NCBI RefSeq assembly: GCF_030272615.1
Contig: NC_081410.1
Coordinates: 139,540,849-139,604,848 of the forward strand
Reading direction: 5' to 3'
Origin: Cryptomeria japonica
Taxonomy: Eukaryota; Streptophyta; Pinopsida; Cupressales; Cupressaceae
DNA length: 64,000 nucleotides
In this document: positions 32,661 through 45,452 of the stretch, in pieces
How positions within the stretch are numbered: position 1 is the stretch's first letter
Layout of the letters: every line of letters starts with the position of its first letter
Made by a program: the position numbers and the translations under genes
Notes under the pieces: generated by a model
What the model saw: only the letters and a program-made list of their open reading frames with translations
Told to the model about the DNA's origin: nothing
The model's database searches: none

Positions 32661-34168
32661 TGATAACTCAAAGATGAATGATAAGTACCAAACTGGTACT
32701 GAGAGGGGGAGGGGTGAATCAATACAGGCACAAATACTTTTCCCAAACCGGTTTGACTACAAACACTACAAATGTTTGACAGATAGTAACACTAGTCTAA
32801 AACAGAGTGCAACCGGTAAAGCTAAGAATGACTATGACAAACATTAGCTGGTTAATCACTTAGCTTTCCACTCAACTTAATACTACACTTTCATTTCACC
32901 CTTATGCATGAATAGGTAATCTATCATTATAAATATAATAACAGCTAGCTCAACATGATTTACCTTTAGACACAAATCACTTAAATCATCACATGAAAAT
33001 ACTACACATGACACACAGATTTTTCATGTGGAAACCCAACTGGGAAAAACCATGGTGGGGATGAATACCCACAAGCTACTTTTGAACTCTTTAGAAGTCT
33101 GCTCTGTTAGGAGCCTAGACCGGTTAGAGACTGTTATAATAGGTTCTGCTAGGAACCAATCCTATTAGAGATCACCCGGTTAAGGGATGGCTAAATACCC
33201 AGTTAAGGGTTAAACCCTATTAGAGGTTACCTTGTTAGAGGATTTCAAGAACTCAATGAGTTTGAGTCACCCTGTTAAAGGATTTACAGCAAGCTAGTTA
33301 AGGCAACCCGGTTAAGGGATTTTCCAACTATTGAAGTGGTTAAAGATCAATAGGTATTACAATGATCTAATAATAGCACTCAATGCCTAATGCAGATCCA
33401 CTTAAGTTCCTTCCTTCTACACACACATTATGTAGGAATCAATCCTCTTATCTCATCTGGTCTGGCAAGAATCATGTATCTCTGCACTTAGATACACACA
33501 TATCATTTGCCAACAGCCTAAACATGATACACAACGTCGACCTTATAGAAAACAGATAGGTCGGTAGCATAAACCCTAAACTCTAAACATTTAGGTTTAC
33601 CAATATAGTCGGTTCAATCTTGACCATTAATCACATTTCATTGAATACAACAGTCTTGAACAGATCACAAGACATTCTCCATCGTTCGTTCTTCACCGCT
33701 TCATGAATGCAATAACCCATCACGTGTTCTCTACTGCTTACAGAGACTTCGCACATTCCCAAGTTAGATAGGATCGATCTCCTTCATGCAAGATCCTTCA
33801 TGTGCTCAAGCTGATGTGGCAGCATGATTTGATCTTCATTACAATGCTAACTCATCACACAAGCTTGGAACACTTCAACCGGGAACCCTAAAGTTGAGAC
33901 TACCAACCGGTAGTCATTCAAAACCTTCATATACCAATTCTCATACCAACGTACCGGTTTACCTCAAACAAATGTACCGCTTCACCTTTTCACATATACC
34001 GGTTCTCACATATACTAGTTCTCGATATCATACTCGTTCTCTTTTCCTGTTGCAAACTTTAATATACTGGTTCACTCTTTTCAATATACCGGTTCACTCT
34101 TCAACATATTGTCATCAATGACAACATACAATATCATTATGTCAACATATTCTGCACAAATTCCAACT
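32661..34168 (-). repeat. 5' LTR of element F
   Basis: The LTR is 1,508 bp, plus-strand text from TGATAACTCA to TTCCAACT. The last base is T where A is expected. Hairpin stem GTACTGA (32696-32702) with TCAATAC (32719-32725) uses one wobble pair. The gttaag/gttagag array is at about 33105-33330. Confidence 0.88.
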
Positions 34169-34173
34169 AAATC

Positions 34174-35148
34174 ATCAATGTCACATGGCAAAATTAATCA
34201 CTCAATAATAATTAAATATTTGTTTAATTAATTAATCATTCCAAGCAAATCATTTTAAACAATTGTCTTATTTATTTTAATTAAATATCTTTTTCATATT
34301 TAATTAAATAAATCATTTTTCCATTAAATCATCAAAAAGAGGAATTAATTTGAAAATAAATAAAATTGCCATAAATCTTCAAAAAAGGAAACAAATCAAG
34401 AAAGAGGATTTGGAAATTATGAGCACAAATCTTCAAAAAATGATACAAATCATCAAAAAAGGAATTAATTGACAAAAAAGAATTAAAATTGAGAAAAGAA
34501 ATCAATTGGAGATAATCTTGAAAATCAAATTAAAAATTGATAAAAAAAAATTGAATGAAATAGAGAATAAATCAGTTTTTTTCCTGATTTTATCTTAATT
34601 TTAGTTCATTTTCCTTTAAAACTGAGAAAAGCGTCCAATCATATAAATTCACCTGGATTGTGCTTCCTCTTGGAAAATCTTGACCGCTCATCATCATTTG
34701 ATCTCAGCCTTTGGTTTCTTTCTGAATTTTCTATAAATTCAGGCTCTCATCTCTCATTTAAAAATCGTGGAGAATATATTGTTATTATGTTAGTTTTGCT
34801 CTAGGTTCATTGAGAATTTGCATTGAGATATTGCATCCTTAGTTAATCATTTAGCTTAAATATTCATATATTACTTAAATCATGTTAGATTAATCTTGCA
34901 TATCTAGCTTATATCTTGCATCCATTTAGCTCATATTCATGCTCATTAGATTTAAAAATCCTTCGTTTAGGTGTTGTCTAGTCATTGGATAGCTTAGCAA
35001 TCTAAACTCGTATATACTAGAAGGCAATGGGTCACTTTATAATGGTTTATTACTCATTGATTATTGATTTACTAACCATGCATCTAATGACTTAATTGAA
35101 GTGTTGTGTATTCTAGATACAGATACAGGTCCACTTTTCACACACACA
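34174..35148 (+). repeat. 5' LTR of element E, remaining 975 bp
   Basis: It continues the LTR exactly where 25296 stopped and ends CACACACACA at 35148. It aligns with 42871-43891. A-rich tracts of the type catcaaaaaaggaa dominate 34370-34560. Confidence 0.88.
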
Positions 35149-35153
35149 TTTTT

Positions 35154-35171
35154 TGGCATCCACCGTGGGGC
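35154..35171 (+). promoter_or_regulatory. Primer binding site of element E
   Basis: TGGCATCCACCGTGGGGC begins five bases after the LTR. It starts with TGG, as needed to pair with a tRNA CCA end, and resembles sites of plant Gypsy elements. The tRNA is not identified. Confidence 0.65.
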
Positions 35172-37062
35172 TCGAACCCACGACTACAAGATTTCTAATT
35201 TTTCTTGAATAAATTTAATGTTTGGTTTTAATAACTACTAAACATGTGTTAAATTTGCAACTAAAAATCTTTCTTTTTGTGTGTTCTTTTGTGACAGTAA
35301 AAAATGGTCTCTTTTTGGAGGGTATAATGTTTTATTTAATTGTTGGATCTAAACCAATTTTTAATATGTTGTTGAAAACCAAGTTTTCTATAGTTTCACC
35401 TAAGTGAGTTTCCTAATAATTTTGGGTTTAAAAGTTAGGAATGACAGAGTGAAGTACTATCATTTTACTTATTCTTCTATGACAGTCAAAAATGGTCTTT
35501 GTTCGAAGGGCATAACTTTTTAGTGAACCGTTGGATCCAAAAAAAAAAATTAATATGTTCTATAAAACCAAGTTTTCCACATTTCCACTAAAGAGATTTT
35601 CCAAATTAGCTCTGGTTGAAAAGTTATAAAAGACAGAGTGCAGTACTATCAAAACTGTCATAACTAGGATAGTCATAAAAAATAGAAATTCTTGTTAGAT
35701 TAGTTTAATTTACAGTTTGCATGCTAGAATTTTCTTTTGACGATTTTTCTTAATGTTATTTTGGCAACTAATTTTGGGCTTTTAATGTTTGTAAGTCCAC
35801 TTGACAAATAATTTATCAATCAAACATACACTTGTCAAAGAATAAAAAACAACATGACTATTGATGTGTTGGTTTTGCAGGTTGCCTAAAAAGAATCGAC
35901 CAAACATCGTGTATTATTTAAATTAATTTTTAGGCACTTAAATTTCTATCTGGTTATTATGTTTTTAGAAAAATCTAAGAGGCAGGAGAGTATGCTCTTA
36001 TCTTTTACAGACAATCAGAAATCTAGACGCTCAAAGATTTTTTCTAAGTTTTGAGATTTGTGTACCTTTAGTGGGTCTGTCACAGTGGGAAAAAGTAATC
36101 ACCCAGTGAGAACGACCCAAGTGAGTATAATTGGACCTGATCATTCCAACTCACTATAATAAATAGGCCTCTGGTGATTAAAGTCTCAGAGGATGGGATT
36201 ATTCGAGTCTTCTCTTTGAGATCTCTCATATCGAGAATTTTGTAGGGCCTCACGGTCTCAATCACGTTTATGTGACTACAACTTGTTTTGATACCTTATC
36301 GGGCTATAGGCCTCAATCATGCTTGTGTGACTTCAAGGTGTAATTTCAAATGGAATTCCTGACTAAGAACTATAAGATAGAAGCTACCCGGTTCACCTCC
36401 AAAAGGAGGATAATCTTTGTGCAAGAGAGATAGTAACTCTCCCAAGACACTTGTCATATCATGCCCCCATTAGCATTTGGAGTCAGCTAATACGGCATTG
36501 AGAATTCATTGTGTGAGACTCAATAGTCGTATTCTGATTAGCTATTGAGTGTGTACCTAAGTCAACAAGCAAATATTTTCTTCTCTAATCCAACTTCTAT
36601 AGGGTTAGTGTGTTGTATTTGAATTATTATACATCTTGCATGTTTTCTATGTTTTCACCCCTGAAACTAAAACTGAAATACAAAAAATAGAGAAAACAAA
36701 TCAACAACTCAGTGATAAATCTGTCATATGAATTCCTATTCTTGTCAGTCAAAACAGTCAAACCTGCCCAGATCAGTCTACAACAAGCATAAAACTGGAC
36801 ATCGTAATTCAGAGCATAAACAATCTTGATAGTGTACCCATGTCGTTGCATTGCACAATTTTGTCGACCATCTCTTAGCTAGTTCAAACAACATCTCATC
36901 AAACCTAAGTTAACTTAGATAATATCTTACATAGGATAAATCATTCCTGAAACTAGACCAGATCTTAGTTACTTCACTCAATCACTATGTTAAATGAACA
37001 ACTAGCTTTGATTTGATCTTTACTTCTGCAACACATCTAGCTCTTGACCCTGTCGGTTGTAA
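35172..37062 (+). other. Untranslated leader of element E
   Basis: No credible ORF in nearly 1.9 kb. Two related segments occur (about 35270-35440 and 35450-35640), each containing a phrase like gacagtmaaaaatggtctt followed by accaagttttc, so part of the leader is an old direct duplication. Confidence 0.5.
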
Positions 37063-37565
37063 ATGCCTATTCAAACCATAAGCTCTTCTAAAAATTCTAA
37101 CAAAAGTAAGAAGCCCATGGCTCCCTTAGCTCCAATTCCCATGGCTACCTTGGCTCAAATGCTTCAAGATATCAAGAAAGAAATATATGACATGAAAATC
37201 CAACAAAATAAATCATTAACTCCATTTGAAAAACAAATGCATGATATCAAGAGTGAGAAACTTCAAGGAATGCTAAAATGATTATATGATTTGATAATCA
37301 AAAGCCAATAAAAAATTGACAATCAAAAACCAAATCTCAAACAAGCTCACAAGATACCTTCACCAAGACATAAAGACATTTCCTCCAAATATCCTCTAGA
37401 TAGACAATTTACACCTTTGGGGCAATCTATTGAGTCGACTTTGAAAGAGCTTCTTGAGCATAATCTTATCATATTGCCTAAAAAGACCACATGGGGATGT
37501 GAATTTGTGAGTAATTATTGTGCATATCATAGACAAAATGAACATAAGACTTTGAAATCTCATTG
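37063..37565 (+). pseudogene. Gag-like relic of element E
   Basis: Open from the Met at 37063 to the stop at 37279-37281, then readable further in the same frame to about 37565. The segment near 37410-37440 (FTPLGQSIES) and the later CAYHRQNEHKTLKS resemble the Gag end of Tat/Ogre-type Gypsy elements, where a CX2H...H...C motif follows a leucine-rich stretch. The final Cys is not present here. That relation is from family knowledge, not a search. Nothing like protease or polymerase follows. Confidence 0.5.
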
Positions 37566-37639
37566 AAATTGAAGATCCTAATGACTCACCTAAAGAAAAA
37601 GAAGGAACTATTTCTAAGCATGATCAAAATCATGAACCT

Positions 37640-38137
37640 ATGTCTAGCAAGGCTCCATATGTGGCCTCCATCTCTTCCATAATGCATCCATCTCCTAAAA
37701 CTTCTCAGAAACAATCCATACCATCTCCTTCAAACAATGAAACTTCTCATGTTTACCTTCAAGGGATATCTCCTATGGAAATCCAAGTTAATGGCAATAT
37801 TGATACAAGTTCCTCTAAAGATTTAAAAATCCTAGATCCTATGCCATCATGCACTCCATTTCCAATCATACCCACTCCAGAAGGCCCTTTCCAAAATGCT
37901 TCCCCATCATGCCAAAATATGGAGACCTTCCAAGAATCTCCTATGCCTATGCACAATCCTACCCCTTCCTTAGAAGTGGCTCCATGTCAAGAGGATAATC
38001 TGAAAAATGAAGAAACGAGTCCTATCATAAATCAAGATCAAGACACCAAAACTCTCCAATCCCATCTAATGATTGAAAAAGATCTTGTTTCACTAGATTC
38101 CCATGATGATCCCCTTATACCTTTTCATTTCTTCTGA
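37640..38137 (+). CDS. Ser/Pro-rich protein of unknown function in element E
   Basis: 165 codons from the Met at 37640. Composition is dominated by Pro, Ser, Thr, Asn and Gln with short acidic stretches and no domain I recognise. It looks disordered. It could be a continuation of the E polyprotein after indels; similar text continues in other frames to about 38690. Confidence 0.4.
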   Translation: MSSKAPYVASISSIMHPSPKTSQKQSIPSPSNNETSHVYLQGISPMEIQVNGNIDTSSSKDLKILDPMPSCTPFPIIPTPEGPFQNASPSCQNMETFQESPMPMHNPTPSLEVAPCQEDNLKNEETSPIINQDQDTKTLQSHLMIEKDLVSLDSHDDPLIPFHFF

Positions 38138-38764
38138 GATGACTCACTTCTATCTCAAGAGAAAAACATCCTTCCAAATCCCATTCCTAATCCACTTCCT
38201 AAGCAAGATCATGATGCCTCTTAGACCTTTTCAAATGATCCTATTCAAAATGAAGAGTCAAACACCCTTCCTACTCTATCCAATGGTCCTCTTCCATGTC
38301 AAGATCAAATTATCCCTTTATCTCCTTGTCATAATCCTCCATGTTCACTTCATGATCCTATCATACCTTGCAAGCCACCTCCACCTCAAAATGGACTTGC
38401 CTCTAGCATTAAAAGTAAGAAGAAACCCTTTGTTGAAAAAATCTTTCAAAGCATGCATTATCAAAGAAAAGGGTTAGACATTCATGAACAGGGTATATTA
38501 GAACTCCCTGCTATAAAAGAAAATCTTCATTATATTGGCTAAATTTCTCACTCTCAAAATGTTGGTACCCCTCATAAATCCTACATTTCTCCAGTTGAAT
38601 CCAAATATATGCCTTCTCCTTCACCTCTTCCATCCATTCTAGGTCCCTATATCCCTCCATCCCTTATGCGAGATCAACAAAGGTATAGATCTTGAAGTAC
38701 CTTCCATCCATCTAAAAGACCTCCATATCATTCCTATCTATCCACCCATCTCCCTCCAAGCAAT
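38138..38764 (+). pseudogene. Frame-broken Pro-rich coding relic of element E
   Basis: Repeated short phrases such as catgatcct and ccttcctac-like units give the same Pro/His/Asp/Leu-rich composition in shifting frames. One frame is open at 38103-38477. It probably links the 37640 and 38765 ORFs. Confidence 0.35.
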
Positions 38765-39349
38765 TTGGGTGCCAAGCATAAAAGTCATAAATCAAACAAT
38801 CCACATGTATTCAAGGATCAACATGTCCCATCTAATTGGCATGTCAAAACAAAGCAAAATATGATCCAAAAAGAAAAAGAAAAATACAAAATGCCACAAA
38901 GGCCCACAAAGAAAGAAGAAAAGTCAAAAGTTATATGGGTTCCTAAGACACTTGTAGAAGCAATGCACTCTAAGGATCTACAAAATCATGAAAAATCAAA
39001 AACCATGTGGATCCCTAAGTGGTTGCTTAAAGCACAAAAGTCTAAAGAAAAATCAAAATTGGCATCCAAAATTGTTGTTCCTTCATCCAAACCTCCCAAG
39101 TTTATTCCTCCATCACCTCCTTCATCCATTTTGGGTTCTTATGCCCCAAAATTTGTAACCTTTCCTCCATCCAAATCTCAAAATATGAGATTCACTTCTC
39201 CTCCATATGTTTACCATCCTTCAAGGCATGTGCCAATGTTGATCTTTCCATCATTTCCATCTATCCATACACAATTCTTCCAACAGCCCATCCATTATCC
39301 AACACCTCTTTTTCACCCTTCCATCCCTCCTATCCAATCCTTTGCATAA
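38765..39349 (+). CDS. Lys-rich then Pro-rich protein of unknown function in element E
   Basis: 194 codons. The first half is basic (many Lys) and holds two copies of a motif, KSKVIWVPK near residue 59 and KSKTMWIPK near residue 80. The second half is rich in Pro, Ser, Phe and His and looks disordered. No domain recognised. It sits where an element-specific extra ORF or the polyprotein tail would be. Confidence 0.45.
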   Translation: MGAKHKSHKSNNPHVFKDQHVPSNWHVKTKQNMIQKEKEKYKMPQRPTKKEEKSKVIWVPKTLVEAMHSKDLQNHEKSKTMWIPKWLLKAQKSKEKSKLASKIVVPSSKPPKFIPPSPPSSILGSYAPKFVTFPPSKSQNMRFTSPPYVYHPSRHVPMLIFPSFPSIHTQFFQQPIHYPTPLFHPSIPPIQSFA

Positions 39350-42300
39350 ATCCTTTCCCTAGTTTCATTTCATTATCCTGCCAACATCTTTGAGCATACC
39401 TTCATAGCCATGGTCTATTGCAACTCATATTCTAAGGGTACCATCCAAAGCAGCGAGACATTGGGGTCCTTCTTCCATCCCCTATCATGCCTCCATTATC
39501 TTCCAAAAGAAAAAAAAATCAGAAAAAAAAAGAAGTAAAGAGAAATAATTTCGTCCTTGTGTGAAAACCACTTCATGTGGTGTCTTGGGCAAGTACCATG
39601 ATGAAAACCTGGAAAATAGGTGTCATGCATAATCCATTATCCTTTTGCACTTTACACTAGGGGCAAGTTCCATCCATGTACATCCATCTATTATCCTTCT
39701 TCCTCCATTATCCTTCACCCTCCATTATCCCTCATCCGCTCTATCTACGTTCATATCCCTTTTCCACCTTTGATCTTGACTAGGTTAAGGATCTTTCCAG
39801 GCTTCATGTGTCCTATATATTGCACTTGATCCACACCCTTTAGCTTCTATCCATTGCTTGCTTACATCCTTCATTACCACCTTTGATCTTGATTATCCTA
39901 TGTGTCCCCTATCCAGATCTTGATTAATACTATGGACAAAATACAAAAACATTCTTTCCACAAACCTCTTGACATGGCCACTTCTTTGGACCATATGGCT
40001 TCGTTACGCTATATCCTTGCTTCATTGCGCTATATACTTTCTTTACATCACTAAAATCCTTGGTTTATATTGCTATATCTGGACCATGTGCTTGGATTAA
40101 TGTTGTGAGATAGTCCCTGAAAGCGTCCACCATCATTCTCTTATCCATTCATGTACTCAAAATCCCTATTACCTTGCTAGACACTAGGAGAAAACATTAA
40201 AATCCTAAAAAAATCATAAAATGTCCTGAACAAACTCCTAAAAATCATAAAATGTTTTGAACAAACTCCTAAAAATCATAAAACAAAATCCTAAAAAATA
40301 TAAAACTCGCAAAATCAAAACAAAAACTAACAAAATTGAAGCAAGAAAGCATAGACAATCCTTCAAACCAAATCAACCATAGACAAACTCTCAAGGTCTA
40401 CAATCAAACTTATCGCATGTCTTGTTAATTAATCTATCAAACTCTATCCAACATCAACATGTCTTATACAAGGATGTGTATGCTCGAAACCAAACAGATC
40501 GGTCTTATATGGGGTACTTACTCTTTGAAACCAGACATCCCTCTCAATGATCACACAAATCAAAACAATGACATAAATCAGTATGGCTGTTGGATTTTGT
40601 CCAAGTTGGTCTTATCTCTTGTACTGAAATGTTGCATCTTTGATTTAGCTTGTACATATCTTTCAGTCACTTTTGTGACATCCTAGTTTGTTGGAACCCT
40701 CATGGCTTAAAACTGATCAATGTCCTAGTCTTAGTGTAATCGACTGATCAATTTATATGTCCTAAGTAGTATCAACCAAGTCATCTTTACGTTAGTGATA
40801 CCCAGTCATTCACTCCGATTCAATCACCTATCTCCTAACTACTGTAGAGTTTTATCACTGAGTAAACAAGCAAAACAACATTACTGAAAACAATCACTAA
40901 ATTGTTTGAGATATGCATGAAATTTTCTTTGTGTGTTGTCTTTTACATTGGCTTTCACTTATTATTCCCTCTGATTAACTTGAGGAAGTCTATCTTGACT
41001 AAGAGGAGAAAGGATTGGGGGCATAATACTTTTCTTTGTTTTCTGCTTGTAGGAGTGAATCTGATGATCTGGAAACATCTAATTAGCTGGGTGTCTGTGA
41101 TAAGTGCCTTCACATCAAGGTGGAATCACCACACATACCTTGACTCCTCTTATTTGTATGCTACAGGGAGGTTGCAATCATTTCTTTGTCTGTTTTGAGG
41201 AAATTTCTTTATTGTGCAATCCGGGTCCATGCGTAATCTATCCAAGGATATGAATGAGAAAAGGGTCATTGCGGACAAGATAATTAATATTGCATATGCA
41301 AAGAAATGAACTCTATTCTACCTGTTGTGTTTGTAAAACACTTAGTGATGAAAATTAAGCATTCCAAATCTAGTGACTAGGTTTAGGTTGCATTCATTCT
41401 AAATTTTATGCATTTCAAGTGATTTCAGCATGATAACAATGATCTCTTTATCTTTTGAATGAGAGTTGGAAGCTTCATCATTTCTCAGCTAAGTGGTCTC
41501 TTTTTCATCATCGTTTCTCTGATCGAGTACTTGTGTATTGAGATGTTGGTTGCATACATGAGCATCTTCTATAGACCCATACATTTCATTTTACACTTAT
41601 TTGCATTCATATTATTGCATGAAGAAAATAAACATTTGCATTACTAGTTATTCATTCTCCTCATTTATTCGCATCATCATTTATTTGCATAAAAAGAAAC
41701 AAAAATAAATATCCATATTCTATTTGCATTCATTCATGTATATTGAAAAGATATGCATACATATAGAATAAAGCATATAGAACAACATCTCATAATCAAT
41801 CAACACAAGTACTATGAAATCAAATCAAGAGCTCATAAATTAGCTATCCTGAGTCCATTTTCAGGATCGAAATCGAAACCTGATGTTAATTCTCTCATCA
41901 AAATTTCACGACATTGACCACTTAGCGCTTTCATCAACTACTCATTCTCTTCTTCAATTTGCACTCAATTTCTCATTAATCAACACTAAATCTCAATTTA
42001 ATTCTCACATTAACTCTGATTTTAATCTTCAACATTAATCTTTGTGCTTAAATAACTTATCATCACTACAAAAAACAATTGCCTACAATCACTGTGCAAC
42101 CCTCACTATCTTTCAATTTCACTCCCAAGGGGGCATACTCATGACCTTACGACCTCACATCTTCAAATATCGAGAAAATCTTCAAGCAGCTAAGCTGCAT
42201 CAAATCAATCACTAGGGGCATATCAGTTTTATCGCTTCATATCAAGCTAACATTATCTTTGTCTGAATTAGTCTCTTAACGTTAATCAGTTTCATAGTTT

Positions 42301-42735
42301 TTCATCAAGCTGATTATTCGTTCAAACTCAATCAAGGGTTTAAAGAGTATCTTTGATCACACTCAATCTAAGTAGGTGTTCAATTTCATCACATTGAATC
42401 AAGCTGGATAGTTTATCTTTGCTCATCGTGTCTTGATCAATCAAGTTCAAGATCAAGTTTATCTTCACTCATTGTGTCTAGTTAAATCAAGTTCTAGATC
42501 AATAAGATCCGCTTCTTAATCAATCAAGTTCAAGCTCGGTATCTTTGCTCTTTATCATTCCTAGTTCAATCAAGTTCAAGATCGGTGTTGCTTTAATCAA
42601 CTCTATTCAGCTTCATCACTTCAAATCAAGCTAAACACCTCACTCTTCTTCTGGTTCATGATCAATCAAGTTCAGAACTAGTATCTCCTAGACAACAACT
42701 ATTCTTTTAACCAACGCGTTGCTCGCACATTAAAT
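39350..42735 (+). other. Long 3' noncoding region of element E
   Basis: About 3.4 kb without a credible gene. It has A-rich slippage (39508-39530), simple tandem wording such as cctaaaaatcataaaa (40200-40310), and from 42180 on an irregular series of the theme atcaatcaagttcaagatc. Purine tracts gggggcat (about 41013 and 42128) resemble extra polypurine tracts. Confidence 0.5.
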
Positions 42736-42749
42736 AAAAGAGGGGCAAA
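42736..42749 (+). promoter_or_regulatory. Polypurine tract of element E
   Basis: aaagaggggcaaa directly precedes the LTR start TG at 42750. Confidence 0.75.
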
Positions 42750-43891
42750 TGTAATATCCTAAAAATGGTCATCTAAACCATGAGCCCCTAATATCGACAA
42801 CGTCACCAAGGTCCTAACCAAAAGCAATTAAATAAATCTTGAGCACACAATCAATTTCTAAAATCATCAATGTCACATGGCAAAATTAATCACTCAATAT
42901 TAATTAAATATTTATTTAATTAATTAAATCATTCCAAGTAAATCATTTTAAACAATTATCTTATTTATTTTAATTAAATATCTTTTGCATATTTAATTAA
43001 ATAATTCAATTTGCCATTAAATCATCAAAAAGAGGAATTAATTTGAAAAATAAATAAAAATTGCCATAAATTTTCAAAAAAGGAAACAAAACAAGAAAGA
43101 AGAATTGGAAATTATGAGCACAAATCTTCAAAAAAGAAAACAAATCATCAAAAAAGGAATTAATTGACAAAAAAGAATTAAAATTTGAGAAAAGAAATCA
43201 ATTGGAGATAATCTTGAAAATCAAATTAAAAATTGATAAAAAAATCTCAGAAAAAAGCAATTAAAACAATTAAATATTAAAATTGAATGAAATGGAGAAT
43301 AAATCAGTTTTTTTCTTGATTTTATCTTAATTTTAGTTTAATTTCCTTTAAAATTGAGAAAAGCATCCAATCACATCAATTCACCCGGATTGTGCTTCCT
43401 CTTGGAAAATCTTGACCGCTCATCATCATTTGATCTCAGCGTTTGGTTTCTTTCTGAATTTTCTATAAATTCAGGGTCTCATCTCTCATTTAAAAATCCT
43501 AGAGAATATATTGTTATAATGTTGTTTTTTCTCTAGGTTCATTGAGAATTTACATTGAAATATTGCATCCTTAGTTAATCATTTAGCTTAAATATTCATA
43601 TATTACTTAAATCATGTTAGATTAATCTTGCATATCTATCTTAAATCTTGCATCCATTTAGCTTATATTCATGCTCATATAGATTTAAAAATCCTTCATT
43701 TAGGTGTTGTCTAGTCACTGGATAGCTTATCAATCTGAGAGCAATCTAAACTCGCATCTACTAGAAGGCAATGGGTTGCTTTGTAATGGTTATTATTCAT
43801 TGATTATTGATTTACTAACCATGCATCTAATGACTTAATTGAAGTGTTGTGTATTCCAGATATAGATACAGGTCCACTTTTCACACACACA
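42750..43891 (+). repeat. 3' LTR of element E
   Basis: 1,142 bp, TGTAATATCC to CACACACACA. It holds the empty site of F near 42862-42870. Confidence 0.9.
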
Positions 43892-43896
43892 CAAAG

Positions 43897-45452
43897 GAGT
43901 GATGTGGGTGCCCCCCTTAAGATGTCAACATAGGTTGATGTTGATATCTTAAGGAAAATATAACAAGGATACCTACCTTCATCACAAAGAAGATATCCAT
44001 TATGCAATAATTTCATAGATCTAAGCAAGAGACAGCATACTCTTCAAGCATAGAAAAGATAGTTGAAAAGAGATATCTTGTTGTAAGTGTAAAGGAGATC
44101 CTTGTAGGAGAAGAGATATTTTCTCAAAAAGACATCTCCCTCCAAGAGGAGTTATCTTAGACAAATATAACATCTTCTAGAATAAAGCGAAGGAAAGAAC
44201 AAGAATACAATATTGCCTTCTATTTCTAGGTGAAAGGGATTCTTGATGAGGGATGACTCACCTTTTAGCCCACAAGAGGAATGGTTGAATTTATCATAGA
44301 TGTGCATTACCAAGTGTAAAAGAGGTCATAGTCAAGGACCAACACCTCTTGTGTAAGAGCAAATCCTTGAGCCAACAACCAATGAAAGTGCACAAGTAAT
44401 GACATCAAGTAATACAACTCACACCATTCACTTAATAGGGTAAAGTGGATCCCTAGAAAAAGAGAAAGAGATATCATTGCCCTCCAAGCTAAGGGACAAT
44501 GAGAAAAACTTACACAATCTACTAGAGAGAGATTAAACATAAGAAAATGTGCAATGAACTTACATGAACACATGCAATAAAAGGAATTAGTAAATATAAA
44601 ATACATGTCTTAAGAAGTGGTAATATTCAAAAGGAAGAGAGAAAAATAATCGCATATTCCCCAAGGGGGATTAATCATAAAATCACATATGAAAAATGCA
44701 ACCCCTAAAGGAAATAGTGATACACGAGATAATAAAAAAAAAAAAAAGGAAAGAAGGAGAGAAAATCCTTGCCCCCAAGTGAGGAGGGTAAGAAGAAACA
44801 TTACACATTTTCTAATGGTGATCATTTTCAAGTGATATGCTCCTCCTAATGGAACAAATCCTTTCAAGGAAGGGATGTGTACTTCTCAAGAAATCACTTC
44901 ATGCCAAGGGGCATATCCTACTTGCGAATAATTGAGACCATAGAAGAGGTAAGTTTTTCAAGAGGAAAGAGAAGAAGTGCACAACTCATTAAAGAAACTC
45001 TTCTAAAGAAAGAGGAAAACCAAAGAATAATTACATGCTCTCATAGGAATGATTCTTATGCAAGGAAAGAGATCTAATAATGAATTATGCACTAAGAAGA
45101 GGTATATAGAAAGGAGGGAAATGAACTTCACATTGCTAATCCAAAGTATGTAAAGTTGAAACAACACCCCCACAAATTATAAAAAGCCCCCAATTAAGGT
45201 GACTATTTATGCAGTAGGGTGAGGAACAACATGAAGAGAAAAAAAGCGCTAAGGCACTATCTTGATGTCAAGGAAGACAACTAGATCTATTATTAGAGAA
45301 ATTCAAGCAAGATCATATTGCTTTTGAACAAATTTGATAAATGCATAACATTTCCTGAGAGAATGTGAGTTTAACTCATGAAAAATGCAATATTCAATAC
45401 CTTTCACTTGCTTAAGATTCTTGTTTCTCTTTTTAGGAGGAAAATAAATGTT
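43897..45452 (-). other. Internal DNA of element I between E and H
   Basis: Mostly noncoding, A/G-rich DNA with scattered phrases like aggagaagagatat. On the minus strand the last 150 bases (45303-45452) are the end of the I gag relic. A 14-base A run lies near 44733-44746. Confidence 0.55.

Larger units (their letters stand above)
25297..34168 (-). mobile_element. Element F: Copia LTR retrotransposon inside the E 5' LTR
   Basis: F points left. TSDs aaatc are perfect (25292-25296 and 34169-34173) and the empty site can be read in the E 3' LTR near 42862-42870. Its left end TGAT (25297-25300) is separated from the rest of its 3' LTR (26851 onward) by solo LTR G, which duplicated (c/t)tgat. 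It has 5' LTR, tRNA-Met primer site, gag, protease, integrase, reverse transcriptase, RNase H and 3' LTR in Copia order. It is the best-preserved pol in the window, with the reverse transcriptase open for 219 codons. Confidence 0.9.
25181..43891 (+). mobile_element. Element E: Gypsy-like LTR retrotransposon without pol, 5' LTR split by F
   Basis: LTRs start TGTAATAYCC and end CACACACACA. The TSD caaag is perfect (25176-25180 and 43892-43896). The left LTR is in two parts, 25181-25296 and 34174-35148. A primer-site-like sequence follows it and a purine tract precedes the right LTR, so it points right. The 7.6-kb interior has a Gag-type zinc-knuckle relic and Pro/Ser-rich ORFs, but no protease, reverse transcriptase or integrase could be found. 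It resembles the large non-autonomous derivatives of Tat/Ogre-type Gypsy elements; that placement is inference. Confidence 0.85.

Noticed and set aside
35154-35200. tRNA gene (text includes ctcgaaccc)
   Set aside because: The sequence is short, lacks paired acceptor and anticodon arms, and is placed exactly as a primer binding site after an LTR.
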